DNA from: an uncultured Alistipes sp.
GTDB taxonomy: Bacteria > Bacteroidota > Bacteroidia > Bacteroidales > Rikenellaceae
Length of the DNA: 64,000 nucleotides
Reading direction: 5' to 3'
Assembly: GCA_944322005.1 (NCBI GenBank)
Contig: CALUNL010000007.1
Coordinates: forward strand, 1 to 64,000
The notes under the pieces were generated by a model that saw only the letters and a program-made list of their open reading frames with translations, was not told where the DNA came from and searched no databases. Shown in pieces: positions 25,312-33,456 of this stretch; position 1 is the first letter of the stretch; each line of letters begins with the position of its first letter. The position numbers and the translations under genes were made by a program.

Positions 25312-26643
25312 TTAGAAGAGTTTCTGCGAATCGTCGGCCCCGGTCACCTCCTGCGGCCCGTCCTCATGGCGGTCGGCGGCACGTCGGCGGGAACCTGCGG
25401 CAAGCGTCACGAACTGCACGTTGCGCGCGACGAATGCCGGCGTGGCCTTGCGCCGCTCGACCTCGTTGTAGTGACGGGTCGGCTTGCCTATGACGTTGAT
25501 CGCCCCGCGTATCTTCTGCGGAGCCGGTGTCCTCACCTCCTCCTTGAAGTCGGCAAGGCCGCCGTTATCGGGCTTCGGCATGGGTTTCTCCACCATTTCA
25601 CGCACCTGGACATCGCCCGATATGGTGCCGCGATAGTAGTCCGAAGGGAATCCCGTTACCACGACTATGGCCTCGAGCTTGTCGCCGAGCTCCGGCTTTA
25701 CGCTCGTTCCCCAGATTATGTTGGCCTTGCGGATATTTCCGTCGTCGTCCTTCTCGCCCGCGTACTGCTGTATGCGGTCGATGGCGCGGTTGGCCTCGCG
25801 CAGCGTCAGGTCGTCGGACGACGCCGTCGAGAGGTTCAGGAGCACGTTCTTCGCACCGGCAATCGACGCGCCGCCGAAGAGCGGCGACGAGAGCGATGCG
25901 TCGATGACCTCCTCGGCACGGTTGTCACCCGAAGCCGTGGAGACGCCTATCACGGCACATCCGCTGTTGCTCATTACCTTGCATACATCGGCGAAGTCGA
26001 CATTCACGAGGTTGCTCTTTATCGTCACTATCTCCGCTATGCCCTTGGCGGCCATGGCAAGGATGTCGTTGGCCTTGTCGAAGGCCTTCTCTATCGGCAG
26101 GTCGCCGTACAGCTCATTGATGGCGTCGTTGCTCAACACGATGAGCGAATCGACGAACTCGCGCAGGCGGTCGATACCCTCCCTCGCCTGCTGCATGCGC
26201 AGCGGGCCCTCCGACTCCGGAGGCATGGAGACTATCGCCACCGTGAGGATGTCCATCTCCTTCGCAAGCTGGGCAATTATCGGGGATGCTCCGGTACCGG
26301 TACCTCCGCCCATTCCGGCGGCGATGAAGAGCATCTTCGTCCCGAGGCCCTCGAAGCAGCGGCGGACCTCGTCGAGCGACGATTTGGTCTTCTGCTCGCC
26401 CACTCGGGCGTCATTGCCCGCACCCAGACCGTCGCCCAGGCATATCTTGCGCTGTACCGGGCTCTTCTCCAGAGCCTGTATGTCCGTATTGCAGACAACG
26501 AAGTTCACCCCGCTTATTCCCATGCGCCACATGTGGTCAACGGCATTGCCGCCGGCACCGCCGACGCCCGCCACCATGATCTCGGCCGGCAGGCTACGCA
26601 AAACGGGTATCTCGTCAAGTATGTTCTTGTCAATATTATCCAT
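25312..26643 (-). CDS. ftsZ: Cell division protein FtsZ
   Basis: 443 residues. Tubulin-like GTPase that forms the Z ring. The nucleotide motifs are complete: GVGGAGGNAVDHM (27-39), the tubulin signature GGGTGTGASPIIA (112-124) and the T7-type NVDFADV near 206-212. The globular core ends about residue 320. A linker then carries PMPKPDNGG and a conserved-peptide-like stretch TPAFVARN. Beyond this it continues about 33 more, rather basic then acidic, residues instead of ending soon after. It follows ftsA by 6 nt. Confidence 0.97.
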   Translation of the reverse strand: MDNIDKNILDEIPVLRSLPAEIMVAGVGGAGGNAVDHMWRMGISGVNFVVCNTDIQALEKSPVQRKICLGDGLGAGNDARVGEQKTKSSLDEVRRCFEGLGTKMLFIAAGMGGGTGTGASPIIAQLAKEMDILTVAIVSMPPESEGPLRMQQAREGIDRLREFVDSLIVLSNDAINELYGDLPIEKAFDKANDILAMAAKGIAEIVTIKSNLVNVDFADVCKVMSNSGCAVIGVSTASGDNRAEEVIDASLSSPLFGGASIAGAKNVLLNLSTASSDDLTLREANRAIDRIQQYAGEKDDDGNIRKANIIWGTSVKPELGDKLEAIVVVTGFPSDYYRGTISGDVQVREMVEKPMPKPDNGGLADFKEEVRTPAPQKIRGAINVIGKPTRHYNEVERRKATPAFVARNVQFVTLAAGSRRRAADRHEDGPQEVTGADDSQKLF

Positions 26644-26649
26644 AATCCG

Positions 26650-28140
26650 CTACAAATATTCCTGGTCGGAGTTGCCGAGTATCTCGTCGATGGTCTTTAT
26701 GAACGATTCGAACAGCCCCTTTTTCTTCTTTCCCTCCTTGTTTTCCTCCTTGCCGCCCTTCGGCTCCTGATCCGGGGTCTCAGCCCGTTCAGGCTCTGCA
26801 TCCGAACCGGCGGAACGGTTGTCGGAGACATCCGCACCCTCCGCCGCAGGCTCGCGTTCCGGCTCTTCATACGTCCGTTCCGCAGCCGGTGCTGCAGCCA
26901 TTTCCGGCCTCTGCGGTCTCTGCGGTTCCGCGATATCCCTGGCTTCGGCACGGCCCGGTACGGCCGTACGGCCCACCACGTCGCACGCGCCGTGTGCGGC
27001 ACCGGCGACAAGGATCGCCACGGCTGCCGAATGGGCATACGTGCCTATCTTCTGTTGCGACTCCTCGTTGATGCCGCGGCATGCGCCGCCAAGACGCACG
27101 TTCGCACCCGTCTCGCGGCGGAACAGTTCGTCGATGTCGGTAAGCAGCGCCGACCCTCCCGTGAGCACGAGCCCGCAAGGTATCTTGGTCGAGAACTTCG
27201 CGTCGCGTATCTCATTCCATACGAACTCCGCTATATCCTTCAGACGGGCCTCGACTATCGCGGCAAGGTTCCTCTGCAGGAAGTCGCGCTTCTGCTGGCC
27301 AGCCATCTGTATCTGTATGACCCTGTCGGCGTCGACCAGTTCCGATACGGCCGAGCCGTATTTCTTCTTTATCGACTCCGTATTGCAGTCGGCGATTCCG
27401 AATGCCCGCATGTCGGCATTGATGCTTGCGGCTCCGATAGGTATCGATGCCGCATACCGCAGCTTTCCGCCGCGCACCACGGCCACGTCGGTTGTGCCGC
27501 CGCCTATGTCGACCACGGCCACACCCTCGTCGCGCTCACCGTCGGTAAGCACGGCGTCCGGCAGCACGGCCGGGTTGACGAATATGTCGAGAAGCGTCAT
27601 CCCCGCATTGTGGAACGACATCTTCACACGTTCGATCTGTATCTTCTGGCACAGCACGAAGAGGAACGTCGCCGAGAGCTTGCGTCCGAACGTACCCACG
27701 GGGTCGTCGTCCACCATACGGCTGTCGTCGATGACGTAGTTCTGCGGCATGCGCGACATTATCTGTTCGCCCTCGTCGGCCATGACGTTGCGCATGCGGT
27801 CGTGAAGGCTCGCCACATCCTCCTTGGAGATGCATCCCGACGGGTCCTTGATGAAGACATGGTCGGTGTAGAGAGCGCACCTGACGAAATCGCCGGAGAT
27901 GCCCGCATAAGCCTCGTTGATGCGGATGTTGAGATCGTTCTCAAGCTCGGCCTTCGCCTCGCGGATGGCCGACCCCACGGTGCGCATGTTCTCAATCCGC
28001 CCCGAGTTGACTCCCTTGCCCACAGGGCGCGAAGCGACACCTTCGACATTGAGCAGGCCGTCCTTCTGGACGGTCCCGACGATAACCACGACATTGGAGG
28101 AACCGATGTCCACTCCCACTATGTAATTCTTCTTTTCCAT
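26650..28140 (-). CDS. ftsA: Cell division protein FtsA
   Basis: 496 residues from the ATG at 28140 (a TTG seven codons upstream is rejected because it would overlap ftsQ). Actin-fold ATPase that tethers FtsZ to the membrane. Phosphate motifs are GVDIGSSNVVVIVG (residues 9-22) and VVDIGGGTTDVAVV, with adenosine motif LVLTGGSALLTDI. A long linker of about 100 Glu/Pro/Ala-rich residues leads to the C-terminal amphipathic helix KKGLFESFIKTIDEIL, the usual membrane-targeting sequence. The linker is longer than in E. coli FtsA, as often seen in Bacteroidetes. Confidence 0.96.
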   Translation of the reverse strand: MEKKNYIVGVDIGSSNVVVIVGTVQKDGLLNVEGVASRPVGKGVNSGRIENMRTVGSAIREAKAELENDLNIRINEAYAGISGDFVRCALYTDHVFIKDPSGCISKEDVASLHDRMRNVMADEGEQIMSRMPQNYVIDDSRMVDDDPVGTFGRKLSATFLFVLCQKIQIERVKMSFHNAGMTLLDIFVNPAVLPDAVLTDGERDEGVAVVDIGGGTTDVAVVRGGKLRYAASIPIGAASINADMRAFGIADCNTESIKKKYGSAVSELVDADRVIQIQMAGQQKRDFLQRNLAAIVEARLKDIAEFVWNEIRDAKFSTKIPCGLVLTGGSALLTDIDELFRRETGANVRLGGACRGINEESQQKIGTYAHSAAVAILVAGAAHGACDVVGRTAVPGRAEARDIAEPQRPQRPEMAAAPAAERTYEEPEREPAAEGADVSDNRSAGSDAEPERAETPDQEPKGGKEENKEGKKKKGLFESFIKTIDEILGNSDQEYL

Positions 28141-28148
28141 ATCGCTAT

Positions 28149-29255
28149 CTACTCCGTACAAACCACCTGATTCTCATATTTCACGTTGATGATGCGGTAA
28201 CGGTCCCAGCCTATGCGGCTCAGCCCGTCACGATAGAAACGCATCAGCTTGTCCATCTTGCGGTCGGCATCGTCGAGGTTTCCGAGAACTATCCGGAAAT
28301 TGCCGCTGCGCGGCACGAGGTCAGCCTCAAGCCTGCCCGACGAGGAGGTGCGGGCCACAATCTGCACAACCTCCGAGCTCCAGAAACTGTCGGATTCCAA
28401 CCATTTTACAAAATTAATCAGTTTGAGGAAATCGTCGTACCTTTCCTCCAACTTTTTTTGTTTGAGAGCCTCCGCCCTCTGGCGTGCCGTAACGGCATCT
28501 ATGCGGGACTGTATGTCGCGCAGCATCCCGTCGTAATACTTCAGTTTGGCGCGTTTCTGCCGGCGAAGTTCGTCCACCCTCTTGCGGAAATCCTCCTTGT
28601 CCTCGCGCCACTGCTTCTTCACGCTGCGCTTGCGCTCCGCCGTCCGGCGCACACGTATGGTGTCCTCCTCACGGTAAAGGGCAATCTTGTCCCGACCTAT
28701 CTCCCTTATGCGCTCCTGCGACTCCCGGGCCCGTTCGGCAATGAAATCGCCCATGCGGCCTTCGTAGCTTGGCGGCGTTATCGGCCTGTAAGGGCCCGTA
28801 ACCACCGGCACATAGAGCGCCGATGCATCGGGAGACTCGAATATGAACCCGTCTTCGGTGACGTATGCATCGTACCCGTCGACCATCAGCCGCATCATCG
28901 GCCGGCGCTGGCTCACCTCGATGTTCATTATGCCCGAATAGGTCACCGAGACGTCGACCCTCTCGACGAATCCGTTCTTCTGTATCAGCGACCGTATCCC
29001 GCCGACATCGACCTCGTCGATCGGGACGCCGATGGTGCCTATTCCGCTGCGCAGTATCCACTCACGCACCCGCTGCGTCGTTACGAGCTGTCCCGTCTCC
29101 GTACTGTCGCGCACCAGTATGTCGACGCGCTCGACGGTCTGTTCGGCCCTGTGGCGGCGCGTCAACACGGTCGCGTATGCCACATACGCGATTACGGCGG
29201 ACCATATCGTCACCGCCAGTACCACATTGAGTATGCGTCTCCACTTCTTCTTCAT
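28149..29255 (-). CDS. ftsQ: Cell division protein FtsQ/DivIB with large coiled-coil insertion
   Basis: 368 residues from ATG 29255, 19 nt after murC. A short cytoplasmic basic end, one membrane helix (residues 8-30) and a periplasmic POTRA-like region (LRSGIGTIGVPIDEVD...NGFVERVDVSV, 68-105). The typical C-terminal beta domain, GRLEADLVPRSGNFRIVLG...GLSRIGWDRYRIINVKYENQVVC (307-366), is intact. Between them (about 155-275) lies an extra, extremely charged helical segment (RKRSVKKQWREDKEDFRKR and similar). Members from related species that I know are roughly 240-280 residues. It scaffolds the divisome with FtsB/FtsL in the periplasm. Confidence 0.88.
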   Translation of the reverse strand: MKKKWRRILNVVLAVTIWSAVIAYVAYATVLTRRHRAEQTVERVDILVRDSTETGQLVTTQRVREWILRSGIGTIGVPIDEVDVGGIRSLIQKNGFVERVDVSVTYSGIMNIEVSQRRPMMRLMVDGYDAYVTEDGFIFESPDASALYVPVVTGPYRPITPPSYEGRMGDFIAERARESQERIREIGRDKIALYREEDTIRVRRTAERKRSVKKQWREDKEDFRKRVDELRRQKRAKLKYYDGMLRDIQSRIDAVTARQRAEALKQKKLEERYDDFLKLINFVKWLESDSFWSSEVVQIVARTSSSGRLEADLVPRSGNFRIVLGNLDDADRKMDKLMRFYRDGLSRIGWDRYRIINVKYENQVVCTE

Positions 29256-29274
29256 CGTCTGTCCACCCTGTCCT

Positions 29275-30654
29275 TCAGGCCTTGCGTGAAAGCGCCTCAG
29301 CCACCTCTCGGCAGCAGGCGTCGATGTTTCCGGCACCGAACGTCACAACCACATCGGTATCCATCGCCGACAGTTCGCGTGCCAGCTCCCCGCGATCCAC
29401 GATGCGGCACGGCACCGTGACGAGGCCGGCTATGATCTCTGTCGTAATGCCCTCGATGGGGAGCTCGCGGGCCGGGTATATCGGCAGCAGCACCACCTCG
29501 TCGGCCAGTGACAGCGCCGCGGCGAACTCGCGGTAAAGGTCGCGCGTACGGGTGTAGAGGTGCGGCTGGAACACGGCCGTCACCTTGCGGCCTGGGAACA
29601 TTCCCTTCACGGAGGTTATCGTTGCCGACAGTTCGCGCGGATGGTGCGCGTAGTCGTCCATATATACCTGTTTCGGCGTATTCACATATATCTCGAAGCG
29701 GCGCTTCACCCCGGAGAACTCCGCAAGGGCACCGCGCACGGCATCCGCATCGAAACTCTTGCCGTCGTGACGGCAGGCATACCAGTATGCGGCAACGGCC
29801 GCAACGGAGTTTTCGATGTTTATGCGTCCCGGAACCCCGAGCGTGCACCCTTCGACACGCGAGTCGGGCGTCACGATGTCGTAGCGGTAGTGTCCGCCCT
29901 CCGCAAGCTCTATGTGCTCGGCATGGAAGTCTCCGCCACCGTCGCACGAGTAGCCGTAGACCGCGATTGCGCCGTTGCGCACCTCCACCGGCGTTCCGAG
30001 CTTCATTATCAGCGAGCCGCCCGGCCGTATCTGCGAGATGAACTGCGCAAAGGCCTCGCGTACGTTCTCCACGGTCCCGTATATGTCGAGATGGTCGGCA
30101 TCGGCCGAGGTGACCACCGCAACGTCGGGATTCAGGCGCAGGAACGAGCGGTCGAACTCGTCGGCCTCCACCGCAAGGCGGTTACCGCCGCCCAGCACGA
30201 GGTTGCTGCCGAAATTGGCCGATATGCCGCCCAGAAAGGCACTGCCCTCACCCGAGGCGCGGCTGTTGAGCCATGCGACGAGCGTCGTCGTGGTCGTCTT
30301 GCCGTGCGTGCCGGCCACGGCCATCACATATTTGCCCTGCGACAGCAGGCCGAGCATCTGCGAGCGTTTCATGACCTCGAAGCCGCGCTCGCGGAACATC
30401 GTGAACTCGCCGTGCGACGCCGGAACGGCCGGCGTATAGACCACCGCCGTACGCTCCGCATCGAGGAACTCCGGCGGAATCGACCTCACGTCGTCCTCGT
30501 AGTGCACGAACGCCCCCTCTTCGGCAAGGGCCTCCGTGATGGCGCTCTCCGTGCGGTCATAACCGCCCACGCGCCACCCCTCGTGGAGGAAATAGCGGGC
30601 AAGGGCGCTCATTCCGATACCGCCTATGCCGAGAAAATATATCCTGTCCTTCAT
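29275..30654 (-). CDS. murC: UDP-N-acetylmuramate--L-alanine ligase
   Basis: 459 residues. It adds the first amino acid of the peptidoglycan stem peptide. N-terminal Rossmann GIGGIGMSALARYFL, the ATP-binding P-loop VAGTHGKTTTTTLVAWL near residue 115, central domain motifs EADEFDRSFL and HLDIYGT, and C-terminal YMDDYAHHPRELSAT. The ATG at 30654 overlaps the murG stop codon as ATGA, so translation is coupled. Cytoplasmic. Part of the distal dcw block murG-murC-ftsQ-ftsA-ftsZ. Confidence 0.97.
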   Translation of the reverse strand: MKDRIYFLGIGGIGMSALARYFLHEGWRVGGYDRTESAITEALAEEGAFVHYEDDVRSIPPEFLDAERTAVVYTPAVPASHGEFTMFRERGFEVMKRSQMLGLLSQGKYVMAVAGTHGKTTTTTLVAWLNSRASGEGSAFLGGISANFGSNLVLGGGNRLAVEADEFDRSFLRLNPDVAVVTSADADHLDIYGTVENVREAFAQFISQIRPGGSLIMKLGTPVEVRNGAIAVYGYSCDGGGDFHAEHIELAEGGHYRYDIVTPDSRVEGCTLGVPGRINIENSVAAVAAYWYACRHDGKSFDADAVRGALAEFSGVKRRFEIYVNTPKQVYMDDYAHHPRELSATITSVKGMFPGRKVTAVFQPHLYTRTRDLYREFAAALSLADEVVLLPIYPARELPIEGITTEIIAGLVTVPCRIVDRGELARELSAMDTDVVVTFGAGNIDACCREVAEALSRKA

Positions 30655-31757
30655 CGCTTCTCCGAATATTTGAGTATCTCGTCGGCCACGCGGTCCGCCG
30701 CATTCGGGCGGGCGAGGCGGGATATGTTTTTCGAAAGGGACTGCAGGCACTGGCTGTCGGAGAGCATCCGCAGGGCTGTCGATATGCCGCAGTCGACGGC
30801 CTCCGAGTCGCCGACCATCATCGCGGCCTTCTTGCGGACCAGCGCCTGCGCATTCTTGGTCTGGTGGTCCTCCGCAACGTTGGGCGAAGGGACGAAAAGA
30901 ACCGGCTTGCCGACGGCGCATAGCTCCGACACGGTGCATGCGCCGCTGCGCGAGATGACCACGTCGGCTATGGCGTAGGCATAGTCCATGCGGTCGATGA
31001 AGGCGCCCTGCCAGATGTTGCGCGTCGGGTATGTCTTCAGGAAATCACGCATCTCGCGCTCGTAGTAGCGACCCGTCTGCCATATGACCTGTACGGGAGC
31101 CTCGCCGCCGAGGGTTATGACCCATGCCTTCATCATGTTGTTGAGCGTGCGCGTGCCAAGCGAGCCGCCCACGACGAGCATCACCGGCAGCGAGCCGTCG
31201 AACCCGTAATACTTCAGCGCATCCTCGCGCGAGACGTCGCCGCACGAGAAGCTGCCGCGGAGCGGATTGCCCGTCATCACTATCCTGTCGGCACGGAAGA
31301 ACCTCTCCATGCCGTCGTAGGCGACGCATATGCTGCATGCACGGCGGCCTACGATCTTGTTGGCCAGGCCGGCGTACGAGTTCTGCTCCTGTATGACCGT
31401 CGGGATGCCCATGCGCTGTGCCATGAAGAGCACGGGCGCGCTGGCATAGCCGCCGAATCCGGCAACCACATCGGGTTTGAAGTCGAGCAGGAGTTTGCGT
31501 GCCTGCCGCAGGCTGCGCCATACCTGTACCGGGAGCAGCAGGTTGCGCAGCGACAGGCTGCGCCGCAGGCCGGCTATCGGCAGCCCCACGATTTTGTAGC
31601 CGAGTCTGGGCACGAGCTCCATCTCCATCTTCCCCTCCGCACCCACGAAGAGTATCTCCACGTCATCTCCAAGACGGCGCTTGAGCGCTTCGGCGACGGA
31701 CACGGCAGGATAGATATGGCCGCCTGTGCCGCCTCCCGAAAGTATGATTCGTTTCAT
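30651..31757 (-). CDS. murG: UDP-N-acetylglucosamine--undecaprenyl-pyrophosphoryl-MurNAc-pentapeptide transferase (MurG)
   Basis: 368 residues, GT28 family. It forms lipid II at the inner face of the cytoplasmic membrane. G-loop motifs: LSGGGTGGHIYPAVSVAEAL (residues 5-24) and VVAGFGGYASAPVL near 97-110. The C-terminal nucleotide-sugar site is SRSGACTVSELCAVGKPVLFVPSP, with DHQTKNAQAL. It is the first gene of its transcript here: a -7 box TATTTTTG lies at 31784-31791 and the upstream gene yifB has its own terminator. In most Bacteroidetes ftsW precedes murG; here it does not. Confidence 0.97.
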   Translation of the reverse strand: MKRIILSGGGTGGHIYPAVSVAEALKRRLGDDVEILFVGAEGKMEMELVPRLGYKIVGLPIAGLRRSLSLRNLLLPVQVWRSLRQARKLLLDFKPDVVAGFGGYASAPVLFMAQRMGIPTVIQEQNSYAGLANKIVGRRACSICVAYDGMERFFRADRIVMTGNPLRGSFSCGDVSREDALKYYGFDGSLPVMLVVGGSLGTRTLNNMMKAWVITLGGEAPVQVIWQTGRYYEREMRDFLKTYPTRNIWQGAFIDRMDYAYAIADVVISRSGACTVSELCAVGKPVLFVPSPNVAEDHQTKNAQALVRKKAAMMVGDSEAVDCGISTALRMLSDSQCLQSLSKNISRLARPNAADRVADEILKYSEKR

Positions 31758-31783
31758 AGATTTTCAACATTCGAAATTAGTCA

Positions 31784-31791
31784 CAAAAATA
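31784..31791 (-). promoter_or_regulatory. -7 element of the murG-murC-ftsQAZ-gldE run
   Basis: TATTTTTG on the minus strand, 26 nt upstream of murG. It stands between the yifB terminator and murG, as needed for independent transcription. The -33 box is not clear. Confidence 0.45.
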
Positions 31792-31824
31792 GGCATTATT
31801 ATTCGGAAGTGCAAAGTGACGCGC

Positions 31825-31859
31825 AAAAAAACGATAAGGGAGTATTTACTCCCTTATCG
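31825..31859 (-). terminator. Terminator of the dnaB-yifB unit
   Basis: On the minus strand the stem CGATAAGGGAG/CTCCCTTATCG (11 bp, 6-nt loop) is followed by a run of seven T. It is a strong intrinsic terminator 32 nt after yifB and shows that murG is not read from upstream. Confidence 0.88.
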
Positions 31860-31890
31860 CATGCGTATCGTATCTCTCCTCCGCAAGATG

Positions 31891-33429
31891 TCAAAGGCCC
31901 CATCCGGCACGGTCGAGCGTACGGTATCCCACCGCCTCGGCTATGTGCTGCGGGGAGATGTCGGCGCAACCGGCCAGGTCGGCTATCGTCCGTGCCACCC
32001 TGATTATGCGGTCGTATGCCCTCGCGGAGAGGCCCAGACGGTTTATGGCCCGTTCGAGCAGCGCCGCCGAATCGCGGTCCAGAGCGCAGAACTCCCGTAT
32101 CATGGCACTGTTCATCATCGCGTTGGAGTGTATTCCGAGACCGGCAAAGCGTCCGGACTGGATATTTCTTGCGCGGACCACCCTCTCGCGTATTGCCGCG
32201 CTCGGTTCGCCCCTTTCGGCCGACCCGAGCTCCTCGACACTCACCGGCGTAACCTCGACATGGATGTCGATGCGGTCGAGCAGCGGTCCCGATATGCGCG
32301 AAACGTAACGGCGCACAGCCGACGGCGGGCACGTGCACTCCTTCGTCGGGTGGTTGTAGTAGCCGCACGGACACGGGTTCATGGCCGCTATAAGCGTGAA
32401 GTTGGCGGGATATTCGACTATGTAGCGGGCACGGGAGACGGTTATGGTCTTCTCCTCGAGCGGCTGGCGCAGCACCTCGAGCACATTGCGGCCGAACTCC
32501 GGAAGCTCGTCCAGAAACAGCACCCCGTTATGAGCGAGGCTCACCTCGCCGGGCTGCGGCGACTGCCCTCCGCCCACGAGCGCCACCTGCGACGCAAGGT
32601 GGTGCGGCGCACGGAAAGGCCGTTGCGAAAGCAGGCCGGAGGCCTCGCCGAGCTTTCCTGCGACGGAGTGAATCTCCGTGCACTCCACCGCCTCCTCGAG
32701 CGTCATCGGAGGCAGTATCGTCGGCATGCGGCGGGCAAGCATCGTCTTTCCCGATCCGGGTGCACCGACCATCAGGACGTTATGCCCTCCGGCGGCGGCT
32801 ATTTCGAGCGCACGCTTCACATGCTGCTGCCCCTTGACATCGGCGAAATCCTCCGCATAACGGTTCATCGCCACACCGTCGGCATCTGGGACATGCGGGG
32901 ACACCGGCTCGAGGCGCGTCTCCCCGTTGAGGAACGACACCGCCTGCGACAGACTCTCCACGGCGAAGACGTCGATGCCCTCGACCGCAGCGCCCTCGTT
33001 GGCGTTGGCCGCGGGGATTATCACCCGCCGCAGGCCCTGCGCCTTGGCCATGACCACGAGCGGAAGCACGCCGCGCACCGGGCGGATGCCTCCGTCGAGC
33101 GAGAGCTCGCCGACAAGCAGCGTCCCCTCGAGGGCGCCCTCGTTCACCTGCTCCGTCGCGGCGAGAATGCCGACCGCTATCGGCAAGTCGAAGCCCGAAC
33201 CCTCCTTGCGCAGGTCGGCCGGAGCGAGGTTCACGACAACCTTGCGGCCCGTCATGCGGAACATCGAGTTGCCGAAGGCCGAACGTATGCGCTGCTCGCT
33301 CTCCTTGACCGCATTGTCGGGCAGGCCGACAAGAAAAAGGCCGATGCCGCCACCGGCGACATTCACCTCCACCGTAACCGGTACGGCGCGTATGCCGACT
33401 ATGGCGCCGGCCAGGCAACTGACGAACAT
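31891..33429 (-). CDS. YifB/ComM-family Mg-chelatase-like AAA+ ATPase
   Basis: 512 residues. Domain order: N-terminal ChlI-like domain (VNVAGGGIGLFLVGLPDNAVKESEQRI...), AAA+ core with Walker A GAPGSGKTMLARRMP near residue 217 and Walker B NGVLFLDELPEF near 283. A C-terminal Mg-chelatase subdomain includes RDSAALLERAINRLGLSARAYDRIIRVARTIADL. In naturally competent bacteria ComM is a branch-migration helicase for transformation. Here it follows dnaB by 27 nt, in a replication/recombination neighbourhood with comF and priA. Confidence 0.93.
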   Translation of the reverse strand: MFVSCLAGAIVGIRAVPVTVEVNVAGGGIGLFLVGLPDNAVKESEQRIRSAFGNSMFRMTGRKVVVNLAPADLRKEGSGFDLPIAVGILAATEQVNEGALEGTLLVGELSLDGGIRPVRGVLPLVVMAKAQGLRRVIIPAANANEGAAVEGIDVFAVESLSQAVSFLNGETRLEPVSPHVPDADGVAMNRYAEDFADVKGQQHVKRALEIAAAGGHNVLMVGAPGSGKTMLARRMPTILPPMTLEEAVECTEIHSVAGKLGEASGLLSQRPFRAPHHLASQVALVGGGQSPQPGEVSLAHNGVLFLDELPEFGRNVLEVLRQPLEEKTITVSRARYIVEYPANFTLIAAMNPCPCGYYNHPTKECTCPPSAVRRYVSRISGPLLDRIDIHVEVTPVSVEELGSAERGEPSAAIRERVVRARNIQSGRFAGLGIHSNAMMNSAMIREFCALDRDSAALLERAINRLGLSARAYDRIIRVARTIADLAGCADISPQHIAEAVGYRTLDRAGWGL

Positions 33430-33456
33430 GTTTTCAGGTATGTTTTATTGCTGACA

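Noticed and set aside
24781-28170. A 1129-codon open frame on the plus strand, antisense to gldE, ftsZ and ftsA
   Set aside because: It lies opposite three clearly conserved genes and its translation has no recognisable domain, with the His/Arg/Val bias of high-GC shadow frames. The same holds for long antisense frames at 10493-11965, 29560-30978, 31726-33921, 35799-37889 and 54766-56859.
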